Shown: positions 1-6,432 of the stretch, in pieces
Position numbering within the stretch: the stretch's first letter is position 1
Layout: each line of letters starts with the position of its first letter
Source: Clostridiaceae bacterium
GTDB taxonomy: Bacteria; Bacillota; Clostridia; Oscillospirales; Acutalibacteraceae
Assembly (NCBI GenBank): GCA_016295355.1
Contig: JAEDLK010000027.1
Location: 1-16,895 of the forward strand
Reading direction: 5' to 3'
DNA: 16,895 nucleotides
Translations under genes and position numbers: made by a program
The notes under the pieces: model-generated
Told to the model about the DNA's origin: nothing
What the model saw: only the letters and a program-made list of their open reading frames with translations
Database searches by the model: none

Positions 1-398
1 GCCGCCACAACCCTTGAAAACACTATGTTTTTCTTGGTTGTTACTATTATATCTCCTTCCCCAATAAGACTCATTGACCCAATCAGCATATTAAACAACT
101 GCGGAATTTCATCCAGGCTTGTTTTGCGAAGAATATTGCCGATATGCGTAATGCGAGCATCATCCTTTCCGGAATACACGCCGGAACCCATCTGCTCTGC
201 ACCTACGCACATCGATCTGAATTTCAGAATTTCAAAAACCTCGCCTTTGTATCCAATTCTCTTTTGCCTAAAAAGAACAGGACCGGGAGAATCCAATTTA
301 ATGACAATAGCAATGATGATCATCGGAATTGCACAAACGATAAGTCCGAGGAGTGAAAGAAGTATGTCTATCAATCTCTTAAAAAAATACCTATACAT
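1..398 (-). CDS. Bacterial sugar transferase (undecaprenyl-phosphate sugar phosphotransferase), partial
   Basis: This is the N-terminal 132 residues of a protein that runs off the left edge. Members of the family (Pfam Bacterial sugar transferase) move a sugar-1-phosphate from a nucleotide sugar to undecaprenyl phosphate at the inner membrane face, the first step of capsule or exopolysaccharide repeat-unit synthesis. Visible features are the KRLIDILLS start, one membrane helix at about residues 8-33, the SPGPVLFRQKRIG block, the LKFRSM block, the DARITHIGNILRKTSLDE block and PQLFN. The start at 398 has a weak GAGG site upstream. After SLIG (about residue 112) the family normally continues PRP; here it reads GEGDIIVTTKKN, so homology stops abruptly. 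Either the tail is a recombination product or it continues unusually beyond the window. Family assignment is secure; whether the gene works is doubtful. Confidence 0.8.
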   Translation of the reverse strand, partial: MYRYFFKRLIDILLSLLGLIVCAIPMIIIAIVIKLDSPGPVLFRQKRIGYKGEVFEILKFRSMCVGAEQMGSGVYSGKDDARITHIGNILRKTSLDEIPQLFNMLIGSMSLIGEGDIIVTTKKNIVFSRVVA

Positions 399-545
399 AT
401 CTTAACCTCACATACATCGTCTAAATTATCGGTTTTGCAATGAACTGCATTAGGAGCTTACGGATAATCCATCTCCCATTTATCCTTTTTATCACTGAAA
501 AAGCACCGACATTTTTCAAGTCTCGCCTATTCTTCGGCGCCCAAT
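399..545. other. Intergenic leader of the sugar transferase
   Basis: No convincing gene is seen. Short minus-strand frames run toward the sugar transferase, but none has both a good ribosome binding site and recognisable homology. No clear promoter was found. Confidence 0.3.
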
Positions 546-809
546 TCATATCCGCCGTCGATCACAAAAGAAACACACAAAAAAAGTTTCTGTGCATTCA
601 ACCGTGTTCAAGTACATTTCAGTACCTCCTTTGCCACACCGACTCGGATGGTCATCCGTCATTTTTAAGTTGTGAAATCCTGTTTTCTTGAGCTTTCCCG
701 GCTGATATTTGCACCTTTTGATATCAACCCATCTGCCCGATGGAAAGCCCTCATCGGATACATAGTCGGCCAACGGGATCAAGGAAGCAGTCTTCGGACA
801 GATCAACAT
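546..809 (-). CDS. Unrecognised small ORF fragment abutting repeat copy 1
   Basis: An open frame of 87 codons from the ATG at 809 starts only three bases beyond the end of the 813-884 repeat and has no ribosome binding site. It contains plausible protein-like stretches (PLADYVSDEGFPSGRW, HNLKMTDDHPSRCGKGG), but I recognise no family. Inside it, on the same strand, an excellent AAAGGAGGT site precedes an ATG at about 617 that would give only a 23-residue peptide. The frame stays open upstream through the repeat to 911. The simplest reading is the remainder of a gene cut by the repeat or its parent element, but a chance frame is also possible. Confidence 0.3.
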   Translation of the reverse strand: MLICPKTASLIPLADYVSDEGFPSGRWVDIKRCKYQPGKLKKTGFHNLKMTDDHPSRCGKGGTEMYLNTVECTETFFVCFFCDRRRI

Positions 810-812
810 GAC

Positions 813-884
813 AATAACTATAGAATATCGAAACGCCAGAAAGCGTTTCGATAAGCCGATTATATCGGCTTTTGCAAATTCAAA
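813..884 (-). repeat. Two-hairpin repeat, copy 1
   Basis: The copy has two adjacent hairpins. The first has arms at 826-836 and 843-853 (TATCGAAACGC and its complement, 6-nt loop). The second has arms at 853-860 and 864-871 (AAGCCGAT/ATCGGCTT). It is nearly identical to 16789-16860 in the same orientation and inverted relative to 2501-2568. Strand is given so that copies 2 and 3 lie directly after recombinase reading frames. No recombinase frame is detectable next to copy 1. Confidence 0.85.
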
Positions 885-1305
885 GAAAAGCAACCCCGTT
901 CTGTCTTGCATAGAATCCTATTTCATTCCTATTGCTTCTGGCTGTCGCTGTCTTTTAACCAAATGATTCCAATAAAGCGCCGTTACATATTTAGGAGGAC
1001 TTAAATTCACCTTACATTCAACTCAACGTAGGTAGCTTCACAGGGAACGCTGTCGTCGAACAGTTAGTCTGCCATATCTTAATTCGTCAAAATGATACAA
1101 TAGGCTTAATCTACGCAATTTCTTTCCCGCTCATAATCATAAGCTTTACATAAGTAAGGAACAAATATTTGAAGGCCTGTATCCGGTTAAAGCATTTTTT
1201 AGGTTTTTTAAGCTGAGTTTTGGAATCATAATCTGATGAGACAGACGGAATACATTCATATCGGGGGGGAATCATGACACAATACAAAACCGATAAAGGA
1301 TTTCC
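885..1305. other. Gene-free decayed DNA
   Basis: No gene is supported. Both strands are broken by stops. Minus-strand reading just below 1305 keeps a faint resemblance to the continuation of the helicase remnant (NP then, about 15 residues later, FR), but this is too weak to annotate separately. Confidence 0.35.
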
Positions 1306-1407
1306 CTATATCGGTTGGATGAAATGAACAATCTTGCCCTTCGTCTTCAGCATGTCAACGGCAGGATGATAGGTCTCTTCATTGTGCTTATACAAATCAA
1401 CAGCCAT
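1306..1407 (-). pseudogene. N-terminal remnant of a DEAD/DEAH-type helicase
   Basis: There are only 33 codons from the ATG at 1407 to a TAG at 1306. LYKHNEETYHPAVDMLK followed by KTKGK resembles, from memory, the start of superfamily 2 helicases carried by clostridial integrative elements, in which the Walker A motif (HPTGTGKS) follows directly. Here the sequence runs into IVHFIQPI and stops, so Walker A and all catalytic motifs are missing. The expression signals survive: a GGAGG site 9 bases before the ATG and a consensus promoter at 1491-1519. It could instead be a functional micropeptide, but decay is more likely given the neighbouring remnants. Confidence 0.5.
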
Positions 1408-1490
1408 GTAAACCTACCTCCGCCCTTTCTTAAATTTGTGAAATTTAAGCATTATGCTGCGCTTATTTGACAATCATCTTATTGAATTAA

Positions 1491-1519
1491 ATTTTACCAC
1501 AGAAATCATATAATGTCAA
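1491..1519 (-). promoter_or_regulatory. Sigma-A promoter for the helicase remnant
   Basis: On the minus strand a perfect TTGACA (1514-1519) is followed by a 17-bp spacer and TAAAAT (1491-1496). It lies about 85 bp upstream of the ATG at 1407. Confidence 0.65.
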
Positions 1520-2049
1520 CCAGAAAGGTGACACGGAAAAAGCAGCGCAGAATGCAACTCAAGCGCGTTATAAGACCCTATGTATGTAAACAGAAAAGCG
1601 TAGAGCGAGCCCGCCGCTTTCTTGCTCGCACCTGCAGAAGAAAAGAACGATGTATTGCGCACATGACTTGCTGATGCCTCACTACGAGATCAGAAAGAGC
1701 ATAGGCTCTTTATGCAGCAAGCGCCAGCCTCGCTGACAATATTTCCGAGCTTTTAGTATTCCTGGCAGCCGTTTGTCGCAGAAATATGGCAATATGCCCG
1801 AGGATACCGCTGTATACTCGCAGTTTGTAACCCGCAAAAACACCTATGGTTTCTTAAGCTGCGCTCTGTTTGACGACAAGGTGCAGACTATATCGAGCTA
1901 TTGTTAGGTTATGAAGGCCGTTTGCTAACCACGAAGTGTTTGCCTACCAAATGCCGTTAATTGCATCTCTGACCCCCCTGCTGACAACAAGAAATTGCCT
2001 CATTTCTCAAATGGGAATGAATAGACCAAATGATATTGTTTCTGCGTAA
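1520..2049. other. Gene-free decayed DNA upstream of the recombinase remnant
   Basis: No intact or recognisable gene is visible. A plus-strand stretch at about 1780-1905 stays open for roughly 40 codons but matches no family I know. The resolvase and zinc-ribbon domains expected upstream of the recombinase tail are absent. Confidence 0.35.
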
Positions 2050-2500
2050 TTACTGTCAAAGAAAAAGTCAAAACTGCTTGAACACAATATTGCGGGTCAA
2101 ATCAGCGACCGAGATTTTGTTGAGATGAACAAGCAGATTGCAGAGGAATCTGCCGAGATATACTCAACCATTGAAGAAATGGAAAACGAGATAAATGCAA
2201 GGGCGGGATTCAAAGAAAAAATTGAGGAAATTAAAACTATCCTCCAAAAAGCGGAAAGCGAAGCCTCAAAGGAAATGATAGACTCCGCTTTTGTAAATAG
2301 GTATATGGATAAGATATATGTAACCCCCATAGACGACGGCACAGCCGAGATTTCGGTTAAGATTTTTACGGGCGATACCTTTGGCAAGGTGTTTGAAAAG
2401 GTGAACCGTCAGCTTGTCGGTCGTACGGGACACACTTTTAAAAAAATTTGTTGATACCATTGCAATGAATATAGAGAAAATTCAAAAACTTACGGATTAA
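2050..2500 (+). pseudogene. C-terminal fragment of a large serine recombinase, frameshifted
   Basis: Large serine recombinases integrate and excise mobile elements. Only the C-terminal coiled-coil and tail survive: a basic segment (KKKSKLL), ISDRDFVEMNKQ, a charged helical stretch (IYSTIEEMENEINARA), then NRYMDKIYVTPIDDG, the FVD.I.V-type region typical of the family end. The frame begins after a TAA at 2047 and has no start or catalytic serine domain. At an A7 run (2440-2446) it shifts and ends early at 2454. Removing one A restores FVDTIAMNIEKIQKLTD and a stop at 2498-2500, directly against repeat copy 2. The matching tail at the right window edge supports this correction. Confidence 0.75.
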
Positions 2501-2568
2501 AATTTGCATAAGCCCATAATATTGGCTTATCGAAACGCTTTTTAGCGTTTCGATATTCTATAGTCATT
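2501..2568 (+). repeat. Two-hairpin repeat, copy 2
   Basis: It follows the corrected recombinase stop codon immediately. It is inverted relative to copies 1 and 3 and ends in the same conserved CTATAGTCATT. Both hairpins are kept; the one next to the recombinase is more diverged (AAGCCcataatattGGCTT). Sequence after 2568 is unrelated to that after the other copies, which defines the outer boundary. Confidence 0.85.
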
Positions 2569-2665
2569 AGCGCAATCAAATGTTTTAACGGAAGGTTGTC
2601 ATATCAACAGCAATAACGGTTATTTTGCAACGAATAACACATCTCATTTATTGGAGGAAATAAAT

Positions 2666-3553
2666 TTGAGTATACGGAATGGACTATCAGAATTGAAACA
2701 ACTGAAATGGCAGAATTTCATCTTTCTATTGATCACCGGATGTATCAACGCTTTTGGCGTGACGGTGTTTCTGGCCCCCGTCAATCTTTACGATAGCGGC
2801 ATATCGGGAACTTCGATTTTACTTTCTCAAATAACACCGAAGTATTGGACAATATCTATTTTTCTGCTGATCCTAAACATACCGCTTTTCTTAATCGGAT
2901 TAAGAAAACAAGGCATAAATTTTACAATGTATTCTATTTTCACCGTTACCGTCTACTCATTGTGTGCTTGGCTAATTACCGATGTTTTGCCAATAGATGT
3001 TCGCTTTGCCTCACCTCTTGCCGGAGAAGATTTATTGCTCTGTGCGCTGTTTGGAGGGATCATTTCGGGCGTGGGGAGCGGTCTTACCATTCGTTACGGT
3101 GGAGCAATAGACGGTGTAGAGGTTATGGCTGTTATTTTCGCAAAGAAATTAAATGTTACGGTAGGCACATTTGTGATGATATACAATGTAATCCTGTATA
3201 TCGTATGCGGTAGCATTCTTCAAAGTTGGATCTTACCCCTTTACTCAATTGTGACCTATATGGCCGGGCTCAAGACAATTGACTTTGTTGTTGAGGGTAT
3301 TGACCGTTCTAAAGAAGTTATGATCGTTACAGAAAAGCCGGATGAAATAACCACGGTGCTGATGAATGCGTTTGAATGCGGAACGACAAAAATTCCGGCC
3401 ACAGGCGGCTTTTCGAACGTCGATAAAACCATGATATACTTTGTTGTAAATCGTTTCCAAATATCACGAATGAAAACAATCATTAAATCGATTGATCCCG
3501 ATGCTTTTGTAACCATCAGTGAAGTAGCAGATGTTTTCAAAGCAAATGATTAA
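2666..3553 (+). CDS. YitT family membrane protein with C-terminal DUF2179 domain
   Basis: This 295-residue protein has five or six hydrophobic segments (about residues 17-35, 47-70, 75-100, 123-145, 155-190) followed by a soluble C-terminal domain (about 205-290) containing VTEKPDEITTVLMNAF and TGGFSNVDKTMIYFVVNRF. That is the order and length of the YitT/DUF2179 family. These are integral membrane proteins of unsettled function. The start is taken as TTG at 2666 because GGAGG at 2653-2657 lies 8 bases before it. The in-frame TTG at 2651 would overlap that site. The gene stands alone: decayed mobile DNA lies upstream and a long gap follows. No strong promoter was found in the 100 bp upstream. 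All family segments appear present, so it looks functional. Confidence 0.88.
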   Translation: MSIRNGLSELKQLKWQNFIFLLITGCINAFGVTVFLAPVNLYDSGISGTSILLSQITPKYWTISIFLLILNIPLFLIGLRKQGINFTMYSIFTVTVYSLCAWLITDVLPIDVRFASPLAGEDLLLCALFGGIISGVGSGLTIRYGGAIDGVEVMAVIFAKKLNVTVGTFVMIYNVILYIVCGSILQSWILPLYSIVTYMAGLKTIDFVVEGIDRSKEVMIVTEKPDEITTVLMNAFECGTTKIPATGGFSNVDKTMIYFVVNRFQISRMKTIIKSIDPDAFVTISEVADVFKAND

Positions 3554-3634
3554 CAAGTTGATATTCATGTCAAATGCTATTAACAACTGCCGGTAACGTA
3601 GACGTTACAGCCATGACGACTCGCATCTTTTGAT

Positions 3635-3909
3635 TAGGCTGGCGAGAGTGGAACACGTTACGGTTTGGGTAACCGCCTTTTCCCGCCTGCTTTGCACTCA
3701 TTTTTGAAATACCGCGTATTCCTGCAAATTCGTGACTTCGCAGGACGAAAAAAGGCGGAGACACAAACTCTTCGACCTGCCATTTAGAAGAATTTTGATT
3801 CGGGCGAAGTCGAAGAACGCAGTAATACCGGCGTATTGCAAGTGATGAGACAAGTACGAACAAAATTATTCAAATGTCAGGCGTGACGGGTTCGACTCTC
3901 GACAGCCTA
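3635..3909. repeat. 275-bp structured element closed by 28-29 bp inverted repeats (MITE-like or ncRNA)
   Basis: The ends 3635-3663 and 3881-3909 pair over 29 positions with 24 Watson-Crick pairs and one G-T pair. Inside, further perfect or near-perfect arms do not cross: 3673-3681 with 3750-3758 (CCGCCTTTT), enclosing 3720-3725 with 3740-3745 and a palindrome at 3708-3720; then 3769-3776 with 3809-3816 (TCTTCGAC); then 3824-3828 with 3833-3837. Both ends read TA outside GGCTG...CAGCC, as would be expected for insertion at a TA dinucleotide. A small non-autonomous transposon and a multibranched RNA are both possible. Coding strand, if any, is unknown. Confidence 0.6.
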
Positions 3910-3971
3910 TGCATAACGTTATTTTCAGCATGTCAACACCATGGCAGCAAAAAATAGGATAGTCCATACTT

Positions 3972-4109
3972 TACGAACAATCCGGATTCGCAAGATACCA
4001 CGAGCAAAATGGCCTATACAACAGTATTGGGGCCACCGATTTTAAGCGCGTGTGGGAATTATCAAAGATGTTTTTGGTAGCACCCATTCTTAAACACGGG
4101 TGCACTTGA
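3972..4109 (+). other. Possible 3' remnant of an unidentified gene
   Basis: An open stretch of 45 codons with protein-like composition (YEQSGFARYHEQNGLYNS, DFKRVWELSKMF) ends at a TGA at 4107-4109, 13 bases before a strong terminator hairpin. It has no start codon near its beginning, and stops precede it. The position directly before a terminator suggests a gene tail, but I do not recognise it, and chance is a fair alternative. Confidence 0.2.
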
Positions 4110-4202
4110 TATCCTCCAATTGCCTTGAGGGAGCAATCCTTCAAGGTCTTTTTACGGCCGAAATCGAAAAAAGCTTGAAAGTTCAAGCGATTATATCAAA
4201 CC
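4107..4202 (+). repeat. Dispersed terminator-linked repeat, copy A
   Basis: This is about 96 bp matching 9347-9443 in the same orientation. It shares TGATAT, a hairpin exactly 16 bases later, a T-run, CGGCCG, AATCG and, after 17 versus 18 bases, CAAGCGAT-ATA. Differences in the hairpin are compensatory (see findings). Confidence 0.65.
4123..4153 (+). terminator. Rho-independent terminator
   Basis: A ten-pair stem (4123-4132 with 4137-4146, one G-T pair) with a GCAA tetraloop is followed by TCTTTTT. It lies inside repeat copy A and would stop transcription arriving from the yitT side. Confidence 0.8.
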
Positions 4203-4308
4203 AATCGCGCTTCATGTTTAATACACCAAGTGCCGCCGGAAATAGATTTTTGCATAATAGAATGGTGGCAATATGAGTAATCCTCTCTGCCCTGTTCTTT
4301 GATATGCC

Positions 4309-4339
4309 TGTTGACAGTTCAACAAGATAGCGCTATACT
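4309..4339 (+). promoter_or_regulatory. marR-degV promoter with overlapping palindrome
   Basis: TTGACA at 4311-4316, a 17-bp spacer and TATACT at 4334-4339 form a near-consensus sigma-A promoter. The -35 box sits within a perfect inverted repeat, TGTTGA-CAGT-TCAACA (4309-4324), a natural candidate for an autoregulatory MarR operator. GGAG at 4371-4374 then positions the ATG at 4383. Confidence 0.75.
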
Positions 4340-4382
4340 GAATACACATTGAGTTCATAAGAAGCGTTTTGGAGTTGGCAAT

Positions 4383-4844
4383 ATGCAAGAAAGATTTGAG
4401 ACTTTTACGGTTCTTATTAATAGAATTAGCCGTAACATTCGAAAGATAAAGAATCAGGAGATGGCCGAGTATCATTTAAGAAGTGCTCATATTTCGTGTC
4501 TTTACTATCTTTATACCAACCCAAGTACAACGGCAACAGATCTTTGCGGACGATGCGCCGAAGATAAAGCAACCATTTCCCGTGCGCTTGATTACCTTGA
4601 AATCAACGGATATTTGACCCGCAAATCCCAAAAAATCAAGAGATATAAAAGCCCGCTCATTTTGACCGACAAAGGAACCGGGGTCGCCAAAAAGATTGCA
4701 GATAAAATCAATGATGTTCTTGATGCAATGAACGATGGCCTCACAGAGCCAGAAAGAGTAGCGTTTTATCGCAGTCTTTCTATGATCAGCGAAAGGTTAG
4801 AGACCGTTTCACAAACAGTTAAAAATAAGGAGCGAGATTTATGA
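4383..4844 (+). CDS. MarR family winged-helix transcriptional regulator
   Basis: The protein has 153 residues, normal for MarR. It shows N-terminal and C-terminal dimerisation helices, and a winged helix-turn-helix at about residues 38-105: helices around ISCLYYLYTNPS, TATDLCGRCAEDKATISRAL as the recognition region, then LEINGYLTRKS and a wing ending in LTDKGTG. MarR proteins repress their own operon and respond to small ligands such as phenolics or acyl compounds; the ligand here is unknown. The start is fixed by GGAG 8 bases upstream of the ATG. Its stop overlaps the degV start by ATGA, so the two are translationally coupled. The palindrome over its own -35 box suggests autorepression. The local context (DegV, then acyltransferases) makes a fatty-acid-related signal plausible, as an inference. 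Confidence 0.88.
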   Translation: MQERFETFTVLINRISRNIRKIKNQEMAEYHLRSAHISCLYYLYTNPSTTATDLCGRCAEDKATISRALDYLEINGYLTRKSQKIKRYKSPLILTDKGTGVAKKIADKINDVLDAMNDGLTEPERVAFYRSLSMISERLETVSQTVKNKERDL

Positions 4845-5680
4845 AAACGAGAATCATTGTGGATTCCACCGTTGACTTAATGCCCGAATTCAAAAGCCGC
4901 GTTCACACCGTTCCTCTTACGATTCATTTTGGCTCAGAGGAGTTTATAGACGGTGTTACGATTGATCACAAGACCTTTTATGAAAAACTTATAGAAAGTG
5001 ATGTGCTTCCAACCACAAGTCAGGCATCACCCGACGTTTTTGTAAGAGAGTTTGAAAAGGCAAAAGAAGCCGAGGAAAGTGCTGTCGTAATCACCCTTAC
5101 CTCTAAATTCTCGGGTACATACCAAAGTGCAATCATTGCGGCTGAGGATTTTGACAATATTTATATCGTCGACAGTGCCAGTGTAACGACGGGCAGTGGT
5201 ATCTTAGTAGAATTGGCTTTTAGACTTTTGGATGAAGGCAAGAGTGCACAGGAAATTGCAAAGGCACTTGAAGAAGAAAAGAAAAAGATTGTTGTCATTG
5301 CCTTGGTGGACACACTCGAATATCTCAAAAAAGGCGGGCGTATTTCTAAAACTGTCGCATTTGCGGGTGGTGTGTTGAATATAAAGCCCGTACTATCTGT
5401 CGTTGATGGTGAAATCCATATTCTCGGCAAGGCACGTGGCTCGAAAATGAGCAACAACTTGCTCGTTCAGGAAATAGGAAAAGCTGGCGGCATTGACTTC
5501 ACAAAACCTGTTTTGCTCGGTTACAGTGGAATTTCTGATTCACTTCTGTTAAAATATATTGAAGATAGCCGACATATCTGGGAAGGCAATCTCGATGAGG
5601 TGCGGTATACAACCGTCGGCAGCGTTATCGGAACACACGCGGGCCCCGGTGCTGTCGCAGTGGCCTTTTTCAAAAAGTAA
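4841..5680 (+). CDS. DegV family fatty-acid-binding protein (FakB type)
   Basis: This 279-residue protein has the full DegV layout. VDSTVDL near residue 8 is the DxT/S start, PLTIHFG and EFIDGV follow, TTSQASP at about 57-63 and FSGTYQSA at about 89-96 supply the head-group contacts, VDSASVTTGSG lies at about 110-120, and YLKKGGRIS at about 160-168. DegV/FakB proteins bind one fatty acid in an internal tunnel and present its carboxylate to the kinase FakA, giving acyl phosphate for phospholipid synthesis. No fakA is in the window. The start ATG overlaps the marR stop. The conserved residues are intact, so it should be functional. The acyl chain bound cannot be read from sequence. The gene precedes an XRE regulator and, 840 bp downstream, a lipid/glycan operon. 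Confidence 0.92.
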   Translation: MKTRIIVDSTVDLMPEFKSRVHTVPLTIHFGSEEFIDGVTIDHKTFYEKLIESDVLPTTSQASPDVFVREFEKAKEAEESAVVITLTSKFSGTYQSAIIAAEDFDNIYIVDSASVTTGSGILVELAFRLLDEGKSAQEIAKALEEEKKKIVVIALVDTLEYLKKGGRISKTVAFAGGVLNIKPVLSVVDGEIHILGKARGSKMSNNLLVQEIGKAGGIDFTKPVLLGYSGISDSLLLKYIEDSRHIWEGNLDEVRYTTVGSVIGTHAGPGAVAVAFFKK

Positions 5681-5711
5681 GCCGATAGGCATTTGCATTA
5701 GGGGTGTTATA

Positions 5712-6314
5712 ATGGGTGATATAAAATACAAGGTTGCTAAAAACATAACCGAGCTTCGTATCCTGAATAATATGACACAGATGGAACTGGCCGAAAGATT
5801 AAACTATTCGGACAAGACTATATCCAAATGGGAAAGAGCGGAATCCTCTCCCGATATATCCGTGTTGGTGGAGATAGCCGATCTGTTCGGTGTCACATTG
5901 GACTACCTTGTAAGGGCGGAGAATATTGAAGAGGCTGTTATTGAGCATAAGACAAACGAAACAAAATACAATCGTCGTGCCATTTCGTATATTGCGGAAG
6001 GCGGTGGATGGATCGTTGCCATATTTGCTTTTATTGTCACCACTTTAATCATGCGAAAAATGACATTTCAATGGTTATACTTTTTATATACTTTACCGAT
6101 TGTTTTAATCGTAAAGTTGATTTTTAATTCAATTTGGTTCAATCCACGACACAATTATCTTATCGTGTCGGCACTGATGTGGTCTATCCTTGCCGCAATT
6201 CATATTACCTTCCTGTATTTTAAGGTAAATGTCTCACTCATCTATTTATTGGGTGCCGCGGGTCAGGTAGTCATCGTTCTATGCTCTTTCATTAACAAAC
6301 CAAAAATGAAATAA
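5712..6314 (+). CDS. XRE-type HTH regulator fused to a membrane domain
   Basis: This is a 200-residue protein. Residues 6-65 form a Cro/C1 helix-turn-helix (ITELRILNNMTQMELAERLN, then YSDKTISKWERAESSPDISV and DLFGVTLDYLV). A charged linker follows, then four hydrophobic segments (about 96-113, 116-135, 144-163, 168-190), so the DNA-binding domain is tethered to the membrane. Such HTH-plus-TM proteins are common in Firmicutes; most have unknown signals, though some respond to envelope stress. The start at 5712 has AGGGG upstream. An open frame extends back into degV, but starting there would overlap that gene by over 100 bases. It begins 31 bases after degV and is probably co-transcribed; a strong terminator follows. 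It might sense membrane lipid state and act on one of the neighbouring promoters, which is untested inference. Confidence 0.85.
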   Translation: MGDIKYKVAKNITELRILNNMTQMELAERLNYSDKTISKWERAESSPDISVLVEIADLFGVTLDYLVRAENIEEAVIEHKTNETKYNRRAISYIAEGGGWIVAIFAFIVTTLIMRKMTFQWLYFLYTLPIVLIVKLIFNSIWFNPRHNYLIVSALMWSILAAIHITFLYFKVNVSLIYLLGAAGQVVIVLCSFINKPKMK

Positions 6315-6321
6315 TCAAATA

Positions 6322-6355
6322 AAACGCCCTGTTTTTCAAAAAACAGGGCGTTTTT
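6322..6355 (+). terminator. Rho-independent terminator after the XRE gene
   Basis: A long GC-centred hairpin (ACGCCCTGTTT paired with AAACAGGGCGT) ends in TTTTT. It closes the marR-degV-XRE transcript and separates it from the glycosyltransferase operon. Confidence 0.9.
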
Positions 6356-6432
6356 GTGTAGTTCTCCGAATCGGAGAGTCATAGAATAGGAATTCTACGA
6401 TACACAAGTGAATCTGTAGACGGATTTTACCG

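Larger units (their letters stand above)
813..2568. mobile_element. Decayed mobile-element remnant bounded by inverted repeat copies
   Basis: A 1.76-kb segment has the two-hairpin repeat at both ends in inverted orientation. Inside are two typical passengers of clostridial integrative elements, both broken: the first 33 codons of a probable helicase (1306-1407, minus) and the C-terminal part of a large serine recombinase (2050-2500, plus). The rest is stop-rich. I infer a collapsed integrative element or nested remnants of related elements. No clear target duplication flanks the repeats, so the exact borders are uncertain. Confidence 0.5.
3554..4308. other. Long gene-poor intergenic region
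   Basis: This holds a perfect 7-bp-arm hairpin at 3593-3608 (GTAACGT-AG-ACGTTAC), the structured inverted-repeat element at 3635-3909, a possible gene tail at 3972-4109 and a terminator-bearing repeat at 4107-4202. No intact gene is supported. A minus-strand frame of 97 codons (3570-3863) is almost entirely the structured element read through and has no ribosome binding site. Confidence 0.5.

Noticed and set aside
3570..3863. 97-codon minus-strand open frame
   Set aside because: It runs through the structured element's helices, has no ribosome binding site and no recognisable protein family.
3875..3908. tRNA T-arm-like sequence (GGGTTCGACTC) suggesting a tRNA or an attachment site
   Set aside because: No D-arm, anticodon arm or acceptor stem fits around it. 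The motif is fully explained as the right arm of the 3635-3909 inverted repeat.
1343..3940. 12-base match (CAGCATGTCAAC) between the helicase stub and position about 3925
   Set aside because: A match of this length is expected by chance in a window of this size, and the second site has no coding continuation.
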